Positions 1 through 6,879 are shown, numbered from the stretch's first letter. The stretch is 11,458 nt of DNA from JBGSYN01 sp041750975 (GCA_041750975.1 JBGSYN010000033.1:1-11458), one strand, 5' to 3'. Notes: generated from the sequence alone by a model not told the origin. A program made the numbers and translations.

Positions 1-1
1 G

Positions 2-691
2 TTCCGGGTGTTGCCGGAGGAGTCGGTCGAGGAGTTCGTGGCGTTCGCGGCGGAGATCAGGAAGGACTTAAAGCCCAGGTGTGCCATGGAGCGGCAATTC
101 GTCGAGGCGATTGTCATCGCCTTCTGGCGAGAGGTGCGGGCGGATCGGATGGAGGCGGACGTCATGTCCGACATGCCGCCGACGAGCCCGGACCGGGTGC
201 ATGGCAGCAATCTGGTGAACAAGCCCGAAAACCGTGCCTCGCTTGTGACGATGCTGCGCTATCGCGGTCGGGTGTCGATGGATCTCAAGCGGGCGCTTGC
301 CGATCTCGCAGACTATCGGAGGGCGCACGGTGCGGTGCATTCGCAGGATTACACGAACGAATTCAAGCCCACCGCCGAGCCAGTCCCAGAACCTGCACAT
401 CAAAACCGTCCGAACAACTTATCGACTGCTGAACCCGCAAACGAAAATTGCACGAACGATTTTTTGCTTGCCGCAAAAGCTGCTGATGAAAATTACACAA
501 ACGAAATAGCCGGCGACGATTTAAGGGCTTTACCGCCCCCAACCACACCCGAACCGACATCCCGCGGAGAGGGCGAGAGGGGCGCGCCGCCCCTTTCGGA
601 AGACCTTCCTACTGCAAACTGTACGAACGAATGTATGGTCCGCCTCCTTTCTGCAAGGGTTTTGTTTGACATGGCGGGTGCGTCGGCTTGA
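2..691 (+). CDS. Conserved hypothetical protein with TNE-repeat tail, 5' partial
   Basis: No function is known to me. The reading frame is open to the window edge, and the residues before the first GTG (position 8) continue the same frame, so the true start is probably upstream. The N-terminal half (LPEESVEEF, then a helix with ERQFVEAIVIAFWREVR, then a second block with LRYRGRVSMDLKRALADL) matches, from memory, a widespread family of bacterial hypothetical proteins. These usually begin with a STGPRT/HGL-type segment, which would lie outside the window. The C-terminal 110 residues are low complexity, rich in Pro, Glu, Ala and Asn, and hold five in-frame copies of N-[CY]-T-N-[DE]-[FI] (one degenerate, NRPNNL). 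The tail DNA (about 390-520) is clearly more AT-rich than its surroundings. The stop at 689-691 lies about 9 bp before an inverted repeat of the adjacent IS, so the C-terminus may be truncated or altered by the insertion. Confidence 0.6.
   Translation, partial: FRVLPEESVEEFVAFAAEIRKDLKPRCAMERQFVEAIVIAFWREVRADRMEADVMSDMPPTSPDRVHGSNLVNKPENRASLVTMLRYRGRVSMDLKRALADLADYRRAHGAVHSQDYTNEFKPTAEPVPEPAHQNRPNNLSTAEPANENCTNDFLLAAKAADENYTNEIAGDDLRALPPPTTPEPTSRGEGERGAPPLSEDLPTANCTNECMVRLLSARVLFDMAGASA
344..636 (+). repeat. Five in-frame copies of the CACGAACGAWTT word
   Basis: The word AAWTRCACGAACGAWTT recurs with its third-to-fourth codon (Tyr/Cys/Arg) at positions 350, 407, 449, 494 and 620, always in the same reading frame. 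Spacings are 57, 42, 45 and 126 bases. Copies at 350, 449 and 620 keep ACGAACGA exactly; 494 reads ACAAACGA and 407 is degenerate (GTCCGAACAA). The units at 407, 449 and 494 share a preceding Glu/Ala-rich stretch, giving a roughly 15-residue protein period. The word is an imperfect inverted repeat (AAATTG, six bases, CGATTT). Further copies lie outside the gene at 2027 and 2132, so this is a DNA-level repeat and not only a protein repeat. Confidence 0.7.
576..636 (+). repeat. Composite repeat, copy A (hairpin + CCTTCCT + ACGAACGA)
   Basis: A perfect 7-bp stem, AGGGGCG (578-584) with CGCCCCT (588-594) around a 3-base loop, is followed by CCTTCCT (604-610), CTGCAAACTGT and ACGAACGA (623-630). 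The same order of parts occurs at 2088-2147 (copy B). Copy A lies within the reading frame of the hypothetical gene. The similarity was aligned by eye; the hairpin arms, CCTTCCT, CTG and ACGAACGA agree while spacer bases differ. Confidence 0.5.
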
Positions 692-699
692 ATGTATCC

Positions 700-708
700 G
701 GCCTGTTG
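700..708 (+). repeat. Subterminal inverted repeat, 3' side of the IS
   Basis: GGCCTGTTG here is the exact reverse complement of 1937-1945. Beyond the 9-bp core, the two sides share a T and a GCTT at nearly the same spacing. Subterminal rather than terminal inverted repeats are typical of the IS1111 subgroup. The extra copy at 771-779 leaves some doubt about which one is the true partner. Confidence 0.45.
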
Positions 709-875
709 ATGGGCTTTTGGTGCCCTGGCCGTCAGGGGAAGTCGCGCGTCGATGGCCTGGTCATTGCCACGGCCTGTTGGGGCCTATTCGTTCGCCAGGC
801 TGGTTCGACGCCGGTCGACGGTTGGTGCCATGTCGTTCGGGCTTGCAGAATTGGGGCAGAACTCGAGCGGCGGGG

Positions 876-904
876 GCGGCCTGATCTTCGGTGGATCAGG
901 CCGC
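876..904 (-). other. Strong 11-bp hairpin at the transposase stop codon
   Basis: GCGGCCTGATC (876-886) and GATCAGGCCGC (894-904) are perfect reverse complements around the 7-base loop TTCGGTG. No T run follows on either strand, so it does not look like a simple terminator. It overlaps the stop codon (896-898) and would form the 5' stem of a bridge RNA read from the minus strand. Confidence 0.55.
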
Positions 905-1917
905 GGCCGGCCGATAGTCTTGTTTCGTGGTCAGCACCGCCCAGGCCCAGCGGGCCAGTTTAGCAGCGAGGGCCGTCGTCACTTTGTTGTGGTGGGCCCG
1001 GGCTTCGAGGCCGCGCAGCCATTGGCCGAGATAAGTCTCCTGGGTGCGGGCGATGCGTTTGGAGGAGCGGGCGGCGTGCACCAGGAGGTGGCGCAGATAG
1101 CTGTTGCCGCGTTTGGAGATCCCCAGGAGTTGGGTGCGCCCACCGGTCGAATGCTGGCGCGGCACGAGCCCGAGCCAAGCGGCGAGGTGGCGGCCTTTCG
1201 CGAAGGCCTGGCCGCCGTCGATCGAAGCGATCAGGGCGGTTGCGATGATCGGGCCGATGCCGGGGATCGTCATCATCTGGCGGCAGCGCGCATCGGTTCG
1301 GGCAATTGCCAGAAGCCTTGTGTCGATGGCCTCGAGTTGGGCATCCAGGACGGTCCATTGCCGGCGCAGATGATCGAGGATCAGGCGCATTTCGGGGCTC
1401 AATCCGGCCACGTCCAGGACTTCCGGCAAGCGCCGGGCGAGCTCGCGCGGGCCTCTGCCAATAGCGTGGCCGCGCTCGAGCAGGAAGGCCCGGAGCTGGT
1501 TGATCACCGCGACGCGGCGGCCCATCAAGCCCTGGCGCAACCGGTGCAAGGCCTGCAGATCGAGCTGCGCCTCGCTCTTGACCGGCACGAACCGCATGTT
1601 AGGCCGCTGCACCGCTTCCGCGATTCCCTCGGCATCGGCAAGGTCGTGCTTGTTGGTCTTGACATAGGGCCGCACATATTGGCCTGGCATCAGCCGCGCT
1701 TCGTGCCCCATCGCCACAAGCCGCCGCGCCAGATGATGCGCCCCGCAGCAAGCCTCCATCCCAATGAGCCCAATCATGGGTCTTGGGGTTCCTGCCGCGC
1801 CAGCCAGTCCAGCAGCTTCTTGCGGCCGAACGCCCGCCGCAGCAGCACCGCGCCCGACGCCTCAACCATCACCACATGAAAGCTTTCCTTACCCAAATCG
1901 ATCCCGATTACCCGCAT
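896..1917 (-). pseudogene. IS110-family transposase, split by frameshift
   Basis: This is a DEDD-type RuvC-like recombinase of the IS110 family. A 47-codon ORF starts at ATG 1917-1915, with GGGAGAG upstream as ribosome binding site. It encodes the first catalytic segment (MRVIGIDLGKESFHVV, Asp7) and ends at TGA 1776-1774. The remaining 293 residues are in another frame starting at ATG 1777: MEAC (Glu8), TNKHDLADAE (Asp45, Asp48), a helix-hairpin-helix segment MTIPGIGPIIA, and the C-terminal domain with GISKRGNSYLR, whose Ser is the likely catalytic serine. The expected junction (EPKT, then MIGLIGMEAC) passes through all three frames. This fits one extra C in each of two C runs (plus-strand G runs 1785-1788 and 1778-1780). 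The joined length, about 340 residues, is normal for the family. The two frames overlap by ATGA, so reinitiation making two polypeptides cannot be excluded, but an inactive copy or sequencing error is more likely. Confidence 0.8.
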
Positions 1918-1936
1918 TACGGCTCTCCCAAGCTAA

Positions 1937-1945
1937 CAACAGGCC
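1937..1945 (-). repeat. Subterminal inverted repeat, 5' side of the IS
   Basis: CAACAGGCC on the plus strand reads GGCCTGTTG on the minus strand. It lies 20 bp upstream of the transposase start and just outside its ribosome binding site. It pairs with 700-708 (or 771-779). Confidence 0.45.
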
Positions 1946-2021
1946 TACCCAATCCGCCTCTAGCAGCGAAAGTGGCGGCGGACCATCCCGTTATTGCGCG
2001 ATCGAATCCCGACCTCCACCC

Positions 2022-2044
2022 AAAAATACACGAACGATTTATAG
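2022..2044 (+). repeat. Isolated CACGAACGATTT copy, right of the IS
   Basis: AAAAATACACGAACGATTT matches the repeat word found in the hypothetical gene. In frame it would read KYTNDL followed by a TAG stop (2042-2044). The frame is open back to a TAG at 1961-1963, so it could be the displaced C-terminal end of a gene split by the IS, or an independent copy. Confidence 0.6.
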
Positions 2045-2069
2045 CCGGTTACTGTGCCATGAACTCACC

Positions 2070-2112
2070 AAAAAAACCCGCGCGGGGTTCAAGGGGTGCG
2101 CTGCACCCCTTG
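2070..2112 (-). terminator. Rho-independent terminator of ligA
   Basis: Read on the minus strand, about 63 bases past the ligA stop, a 10-bp perfect hairpin (2112-2090) is followed directly by a second GC-rich hairpin (GGGTT/AACCC arms, 2089-2075). A run of seven U (2076-2070) comes next. The second hairpin plus U run is a classic intrinsic terminator. The first hairpin is also part of the composite repeat (copy B), so the repeat may supply or reinforce termination. Confidence 0.65.
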
Positions 2113-2147
2113 GCCTTCCTTCCTGCTGAAATGCACGAACGATTTCC
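2088..2147 (+). repeat. Composite repeat, copy B (hairpin + CCTTCCT + ACGAACGA)
   Basis: The order is the same as at 576-636: a perfect 10-bp stem (2090-2099 with 2103-2112, 3-base loop), then CCTTCCT (2114-2120), CTG, AAATGC and ACGAACGATTT (2135-2145). In frame the last part reads KCTNDF, as in the hypothetical gene. It lies between ligA and the IS, where no gene is supported. Confidence 0.5.
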
Positions 2148-2174
2148 CGCGCGCGACGCCGCCTGCGGCCTTGC

Positions 2175-4274
2175 TCAGTTGCGGGCGAGTTTGAGCCAGT
2201 CGTCCTCGCTGAGGATGGTGACGCCGAGGTCCTGGGCTTTTTTGGCTTTGGAGCCGGCATCGGCGCCGGCGACGACGAAGTCGGTCTTGGCCGAGACGGA
2301 GCCTGCGACCTTGGCGCCCATGGCTTCGGCACGGGCCTTGGCTTCCGCACGGGTCATCCGTTCGAGGCTGCCGGTGAAGACCAGCGTCTTGCCGGAGAGG
2401 GGCGCCGTTGCCGTGTCGATCGCGGGCGGGGCCTCGAAGGCGAGTTCGGCGGCGAGATCCTCGAGGACCTTGAGGTTATGCTCTTCCTTGAAGAACTCGG
2501 CCAGTTCCTCGGTGAGCCGCGGGCCGATGCCGTCGATATTGGTGAGTTCGGCGCGGGCCTCCTCGACCTCGGCTGCGACCGCCAGCATCGCGTCGCGCCA
2601 TGCGGCAAAGGAGCCATAATGGCGGGCCAGCAAGCGGGCATTGGCTTCGCCGGTGAAGCGGATGCCCAGACCGTTGATGAAGCGGTCGAGGCCGATGGTC
2701 CGGCGCTCCTCGATGGCGGCCTCGAGTTTGGTCGCTTTCTTGTCGCCCCAGCCCTCGAGCGTTTTAAGCCTGGTTGCCTTGGCTTCGTCCTTGAACAGGC
2801 GGAAGATGTCGGCTGGCGCCTCGATCAGCCTGGCCTCGAGCAGTTGCGGGATTTGTTTCCGGCCGAGCCCCTCGATGTCGAAGGCATTGCTGCCGACGAA
2901 ATGGCGCAGGCGCTCGGTGATCTGGGCGGGACAGATCAGGCCGCCCGTGCAGCGCCTGACGGCTTCGCCGGGGGGCCGCAGGGCAAGGCTGCCGCATTCC
3001 GGACAGGTTTCGGGAAAGACGAAGGGCGCCGTTCCTTCCGGGCGCGAATCGAGGCGCACTTCCAGCACCTGGGGGATGACGTCGCCGGCGCGCTGGATGA
3101 GGACGCGGTCGCCGACCCGGATGTCCTTGGCTTCGATATAGTCCTGGTTGTGCAGGGTGGCGCGGCTGACGACGACGCCGCCGACGGTAACGGGCTCGAG
3201 TTCGGCGACGGGGGTCATGGCTCCCGTGCGGCCGACCTGGATGAGGATCCGGCGGACCAGGGTTTCGGCCTGTTCGGCCTTGAATTTGTGGGCGATGGCC
3301 CAGCGCGGCGCCCGGCCCGCATAGCCCAGGCGGTTCTGCCAGTCGATCCGGTCGACCTTATCGACGACGCCGTCGATATCGTAGGCCAGTTCATGCCGGA
3401 GGCCGCCGATCCTGGCGTGATAGGCGATCAGATCCTCGGCGGTCTTGCAGGCCTCGGTGTGGTCGTTGACGCGAAAGCCGATGGCGCGCAACTGGTCGAG
3501 GAATTCGCTGTAGCGGCCGGCGATCGGCGGTTCGGCCTCGCCCCAGCTATAGGCATAGAAGCGGAGCCGGCGCCTGGCGGTGATCGTGCTGTCGAGCTGG
3601 CGCAGGGAGCCGGCCGCCGCGTTGCGGGGATTGGCGAAGACGGGCTCGCCCTCGGCCTCCCTCGACGCATTGAGCGCCTGGAAATCCTCGTGCTCCATGA
3701 AGACCTCGCCACGGATCTCGAGGACCGGCGGCGGGTTTTCGGTGTGCAGGCGCTGCGGGATGTCTCGGATGGTGCGGAGATTGGCGGTGACGTCCTCACC
3801 TTCGGTGCCGTCGCCGCGCGTCGCACCGCGCACCAGCATGCCGTCCTCATAGCGCAGCGAGCTGGACAAACCGTCGATTTTGGGCTCGGCGATCAGATCC
3901 ACGGGCTCCTCGGCGGCGAGGCCCAGAAAGCGGCGGACCCGCGCCAGAAACTCGGTGATGCTCGCCTCGTCCATGGCGTTGTCGAGCGACAGCATGGGTA
4001 CCGCGTGACGAACCTTGCCGAACGCGTCGACGGGGGCCGCACCCACCCGGAGACTGGGGCTGTCGGCCCGGATCAACGCGGGAAATCGGGCCTCGAGCGC
4101 CTTGTTGCGGGCCTGCAGCGCGTCATACTTGGCATCGCTCAGCTCCGGCGCCGCCTCCCGGTAATAGAGCCGGTCGTGGCGGGCGAGCTCCTTGGCAAGA
4201 AAAGCGAGTTCGGCCGCCGCCTCATCCTCGGCGAGGGCGTCGACCTCCGTGTCGAAAGTCGAGGGCGGGGTCAT
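2175..4274 (-). CDS. ligA: NAD-dependent DNA ligase
   Basis: LigA seals nicks with 5'-phosphate and 3'-hydroxyl ends using NAD+ as adenylate donor, in replication and repair. At 699 residues it is full length for the family. Visible domains are the N-terminal NMN-binding Ia segment (HDRLYYREAAPELSDAKYD, about 33-51), then the adenylation domain with the catalytic motif EPKIDG (Lys132), GEVFM (189-193), DGVVDKV (301-307) and RWAIAHKFKAE (about 324-334). An OB fold follows, then a zinc finger with Cys424, Cys427, Cys442 and Cys448, helix-hairpin-helix repeats (INGLGIRF, IDGIGPRL), and a C-terminal BRCT domain (about 625-699). All key residues are present. The ATG at 4274 overlaps the recN stop as ATGA, so translation is probably coupled. 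An intrinsic terminator lies downstream. Confidence 0.97.
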   Translation of the reverse strand: MTPPSTFDTEVDALAEDEAAAELAFLAKELARHDRLYYREAAPELSDAKYDALQARNKALEARFPALIRADSPSLRVGAAPVDAFGKVRHAVPMLSLDNAMDEASITEFLARVRRFLGLAAEEPVDLIAEPKIDGLSSSLRYEDGMLVRGATRGDGTEGEDVTANLRTIRDIPQRLHTENPPPVLEIRGEVFMEHEDFQALNASREAEGEPVFANPRNAAAGSLRQLDSTITARRRLRFYAYSWGEAEPPIAGRYSEFLDQLRAIGFRVNDHTEACKTAEDLIAYHARIGGLRHELAYDIDGVVDKVDRIDWQNRLGYAGRAPRWAIAHKFKAEQAETLVRRILIQVGRTGAMTPVAELEPVTVGGVVVSRATLHNQDYIEAKDIRVGDRVLIQRAGDVIPQVLEVRLDSRPEGTAPFVFPETCPECGSLALRPPGEAVRRCTGGLICPAQITERLRHFVGSNAFDIEGLGRKQIPQLLEARLIEAPADIFRLFKDEAKATRLKTLEGWGDKKATKLEAAIEERRTIGLDRFINGLGIRFTGEANARLLARHYGSFAAWRDAMLAVAAEVEEARAELTNIDGIGPRLTEELAEFFKEEHNLKVLEDLAAELAFEAPPAIDTATAPLSGKTLVFTGSLERMTRAEAKARAEAMGAKVAGSVSAKTDFVVAGADAGSKAKKAQDLGVTILSEDDWLKLARN

Positions 4275-5983
4275 CCTGCGGCGAGCTTCCGCGGCTCGGA
4301 CGCTGCGGGTGCTGCCTCAACCTCGCCCTCGATCAGGCTTCGCGCCGCGGCCCGGGCCGCCTCGGTAACCGTCGCACCCGCCAGCATCCGGGCGATTTCG
4401 TCCTGCCGCTGGCCCGCGTCGAGCGCCAGCACGTCGACCCTCGTGGATTTGCCGGTAGCGGATTTGATGACCGTCAGATGCTGGCGGGCTCTGGCCGCGA
4501 TCTGTGGCGCGTGGGTCACGACCAGTACCTGGCGGTCATCGCCGAGCCTGGCGAGACGGGCACCGACGGCAGCGGCGGTCGAGCCGCCGACCCCACTATC
4601 GACCTCATCGAAAATCAGGGTCGGTGTCGCATCGAGCCGGGCAAGGACGACCTTGAGCGCCAGCATCAACCGCGACAGCTCGCCGCCCGAGGCGATCTTG
4701 GCAAGACTGCCGAAGGGCTGGCCGGGGTTGGTCGAGACTTCGAACACCACCCGGTCGAGGCCGTTGGCCCCCGCATCCGCCACATCGCCGGTCTCGACGG
4801 CCACCCGAAAGCGGGCCTTTTCGAGCCTGAGCGGCGGCAGTTCGCCGGCGACCTCCTGGGCCAGATGTTCGGCTGCCGCCCGACGGCGCTCGCTGATGCG
4901 CCCGGCCGCCTCGAGAAAACCGGCATGGGCCTCGCGGACGGTCTTGTGCAGGGCCTCGACATTGTCCGAGCCCGCATTGATCGCCTCGAGCTCGGCCTCG
5001 GTCCGCAGCAGCAGATCCGGCAGGCCGTCGACCGGGACCCGATGCTTGCGGGCGATATCGCGCAGGGTGAAGAGCCGTTCCTCGACCCGCTCCAAGGCTC
5101 CGGGATCGAGATCGAGCGACTGGATCACATGGTCGATCGCCGCCTCGACCTCGCCCGCTTCGATCAGGCAGCGCTCGAGCGCTGCCGCGACCGGCTGGAG
5201 GCTCTCCTGGACCGGCTCGGGCATGCGCTCGAAGCGCCGTTGCAAACCGCCCATGCGGCCGATCACCCCGTCATTGCCGGCGATCTGTGCGAGCGCATCC
5301 TGCAGCAGCTCCACCATCTTCTCGCTTTGCTGCAGGATCGAGCGCCGGGTTGCGAGCTCCTCCTCTTCGCCCGGCGCGGCTGCAAGGTCGGCAAGCTCCT
5401 GCTGGCGCGCCTGCAGATAGGCTTCTTCCTTGCGGATGGTCTCGAGCTCGGCGCGGACTGATTCGAGCGTTTTCTCAGCGTCCCGCCAGGCCTCGTAGAG
5501 CCTGCGCAACGCCACGACCTCGGGCTCGAGCCCGGCAAAAGCATCGAGCAGGCGCAGATGCTGGCCGGTATCCAGAAGGCCGCGCTGATCGTGCTGGCCG
5601 TGGACCTCGATCAATGTGTCGCCGATCTGCTTCAAAAGGCCGATCCCGACCGCCCGGTCATTGACGAAACAGCGGCTGCGGCCATCGGTTGCGAGGCTTC
5701 GGCGGAGAATCAGGGTGCTGTCGTCGGCGAGATCGTGCTCGAGCAGGAGGGCATGGACGGGATGGGCGTCATCGGGCTCGAAGATCGCCGTGACCGAACC
5801 CTGGCCGGCGCCCGGACGGACCATGCTTCGCTCAGCCCGCCGGCCCAGCGCCAGCCCCAGCGCATCCAGAATGATCGATTTGCCGGCGCCGGTCTCGCCG
5901 GTGAGCACCGTGAGGCCCGCCCCGAAGTCGAGTGCGATGGTTTCGATCAGAACCACATCGCGGATGGCGAGGCTAAGCAGCAT
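4271..5983 (-). CDS. recN: DNA repair protein RecN
   Basis: RecN is an SMC-like ABC ATPase acting in recombinational repair of double-strand breaks. Its 570 residues are typical. The N-terminal head carries Walker A GETGAGKS (29-36) and a Q-loop region EVHGQHDQRGLL (126-137). A central helical, coiled-coil arm spans about 155-390, rich in Glu, Arg, Leu and Ala. The C-terminal head has the ABC signature ASGGELSRLM (431-440), Walker B LIFDEVDSGVGG (456-467) and the switch His491 (THAPQIAA). All catalytic motifs are intact. No strong ribosome binding site is seen before the ATG at 5983. The stop overlaps the ligA start by ATGA, and 77 bp separate it from bamD upstream; the order bamD-recN-ligA is a common alphaproteobacterial arrangement. 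Confidence 0.97.
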   Translation of the reverse strand: MLLSLAIRDVVLIETIALDFGAGLTVLTGETGAGKSIILDALGLALGRRAERSMVRPGAGQGSVTAIFEPDDAHPVHALLLEHDLADDSTLILRRSLATDGRSRCFVNDRAVGIGLLKQIGDTLIEVHGQHDQRGLLDTGQHLRLLDAFAGLEPEVVALRRLYEAWRDAEKTLESVRAELETIRKEEAYLQARQQELADLAAAPGEEEELATRRSILQQSEKMVELLQDALAQIAGNDGVIGRMGGLQRRFERMPEPVQESLQPVAAALERCLIEAGEVEAAIDHVIQSLDLDPGALERVEERLFTLRDIARKHRVPVDGLPDLLLRTEAELEAINAGSDNVEALHKTVREAHAGFLEAAGRISERRRAAAEHLAQEVAGELPPLRLEKARFRVAVETGDVADAGANGLDRVVFEVSTNPGQPFGSLAKIASGGELSRLMLALKVVLARLDATPTLIFDEVDSGVGGSTAAAVGARLARLGDDRQVLVVTHAPQIAARARQHLTVIKSATGKSTRVDVLALDAGQRQDEIARMLAGATVTEAARAAARSLIEGEVEAAPAASEPRKLAAG

Positions 5984-6015
5984 GAGACATCGGCCCGGAT
6001 AGTCTTGCGCGCAAC

Positions 6016-6054
6016 GTCCGGGACGTCCAGGCGCACGCTAGGGCAGGCCCGGAC
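6016..6054. other. Inverted repeat in the bamD-recN gap
   Basis: GTCCGGG (6016-6022) and CCCGGAC (6048-6054) form a 7-bp inverted repeat with a 25-base loop, and GGACGTCC (6021-6028) is an 8-bp palindrome inside it. There is no T run, so it is not an intrinsic terminator. It could be a transcript-stabilising stem between bamD and recN or chance in GC-rich DNA. Confidence 0.25.
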
Positions 6055-6060
6055 GCTCCC

Positions 6061-6879
6061 TCAGAAAACGCTGCCGATCCAGGTCTCATTTTCCCCGAAC
6101 GGCGGCAGGTCCTCTTCCTCGAGCAGCGCGTAGCTGCGTCTATACCACTTACTGTCCGGATAGTTATAGCCCAGCACCGCTGCCGAGTTCCGAGCTTCCT
6201 CATAGACGCCGATCGACAGATAGGCTTCCGTCAGCCGGTATAGCGCCTCCGGCACATGCGTCGTCGTCTGGTAGTTCTCGACGACATTGCGGAAGCGATT
6301 GATCGCCGAGACGAACTCGTCCCGGTTGAGGTAAAATCGGCCGATCGTCATCTGCTTGCCGGCCAGATGATCGCGTGCCAGGTCGATCTTCAGCTCGGCG
6401 TCCCGCGAATAGCCGCTGTCCGGATAGCGGCGCACCAGCTCCTCGAAGCTGTCGAGCGCCTTGCGGGTCATTTCCTGATCGCGTTCGACATCCGAGATTT
6501 GCTCGTAATAGGAGGTGCCGATTAGATAATAGGCATAGGGCGCGTCGCTGTTGCCGGGATGCAGCTCGATGAAACGATCGGCCGCCGCCACCGCCTCGTC
6601 ATAGAGCTGGGCTTCGTAGAAGGCGAAGGAGGCCATGAGTTCCGCCCGGACCGCCCATTCCGAATAGGGGTGCTGGCGCTCGACCTCCTCGAAGGCGTAG
6701 GCGGCCTCTTCGTATTCCCTGGCCTCCAGAAGGTCCTGGGCCTGATTATAGAGCTCGCCGACCGGCCGCTCCACATAGTCGACCTCGTCGTCGCCGGAGC
6801 AACCGGCCAATCCCAAAGCCCCGGCCAGCAGCATGGCGGCAGCCAGCCTTAACCTTCCGAACCTGATCGTCTCGCTCAT
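6061..6879 (-). CDS. bamD: Outer membrane assembly lipoprotein BamD (ComL)
   Basis: BamD is the essential TPR lipoprotein of the BAM complex, which inserts beta-barrel proteins into the outer membrane and contacts BamA from the periplasmic side. The 272-residue protein starts with a basic n-region and a hydrophobic stretch (RLAAAMLLAGALGLAGC) ending in the lipobox LAGC, so Cys27 is the predicted lipidation site. The mature part holds about five TPR-like units, for example GELYNQAQDLLEAREYEEAA, YDEAVAAADRFIELHPGN, ALDSFEELVRRYPDSGYS, FVSAINRFRNVVENY and ALYRLTEAYLSIGVYEEA. Length and repeat pattern fit the family. The ribosome binding site upstream of the ATG is weak. It is likely the first gene of the bamD-recN-ligA cluster; lpxC, a frequent upstream neighbour in related bacteria, is not here. 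Confidence 0.95.
   Translation of the reverse strand: MSETIRFGRLRLAAAMLLAGALGLAGCSGDDEVDYVERPVGELYNQAQDLLEAREYEEAAYAFEEVERQHPYSEWAVRAELMASFAFYEAQLYDEAVAAADRFIELHPGNSDAPYAYYLIGTSYYEQISDVERDQEMTRKALDSFEELVRRYPDSGYSRDAELKIDLARDHLAGKQMTIGRFYLNRDEFVSAINRFRNVVENYQTTTHVPEALYRLTEAYLSIGVYEEARNSAAVLGYNYPDSKWYRRSYALLEEEDLPPFGENETWIGSVF

Larger units (their letters stand above)
700..904 (-). ncRNA. Putative bridge RNA region of the IS
   Basis: About 200 bases with no supported gene lie 3' of the transposase. On the minus strand the region begins with a perfect 11-bp stem (876-886 with 894-904, 7-base loop) that includes the transposase stop codon. It continues with smaller stems at 805-809/814-818 (TCGAC/GTCGA) and 723-727/733-737 (CCCTG/CAGGG). 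IS110-family recombinases are known to use a structured bridge RNA made from a non-coding end of the element, and in IS1111-type elements this is the 3' end. The position and folding seen here fit, but the guide loops were not matched to donor or target DNA, so the call is an inference and the limits are approximate. Confidence 0.4.
692..1955 (-). mobile_element. IS110-family element (probable IS1111 subgroup), approximate ends
   Basis: The element is identified by its DEDD/Ser transposase. The outer limits are estimated, because this family lacks terminal inverted repeats and usually makes no clear target duplication. A 9-bp subterminal inverted repeat supports the limits: GGCCTGTTG at 700-708 pairs with CAACAGGCC at 1937-1945, and both are followed by a GCTT-containing stretch on the inner side. 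A second GGCCTGTTG lies at 771-779. The short 5' side (about 30 bp before the transposase start) and the long 3' non-coding side (about 200 bp) fit the IS1111 layout, in which the bridge RNA is encoded 3' of the transposase. It sits at the end of the hypothetical gene. Ends could be off by tens of bases. Confidence 0.65.

Noticed and set aside
344..510. Possible CRISPR array, since a short word recurs every 42-57 bases
   Set aside because: The repeats are under 20 bases and degenerate, the spacers are similar to each other and all copies keep one reading frame.
876..904. Intrinsic terminator for the transposase
   Set aside because: The stem is strong but has no T run on either strand and overlaps the stop codon; a bridge RNA stem is the better reading.
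752..1879. Plus-strand open frame of about 375 codons across the IS
   Set aside because: It is antisense to the clear IS110 transposase and carries no domain of its own.
2478..5420. Long plus-strand open frame of about 980 codons
   Set aside because: It runs antisense to ligA and recN, has no recognisable domains, and is the expected by-product of GC-rich codon use on the other strand.
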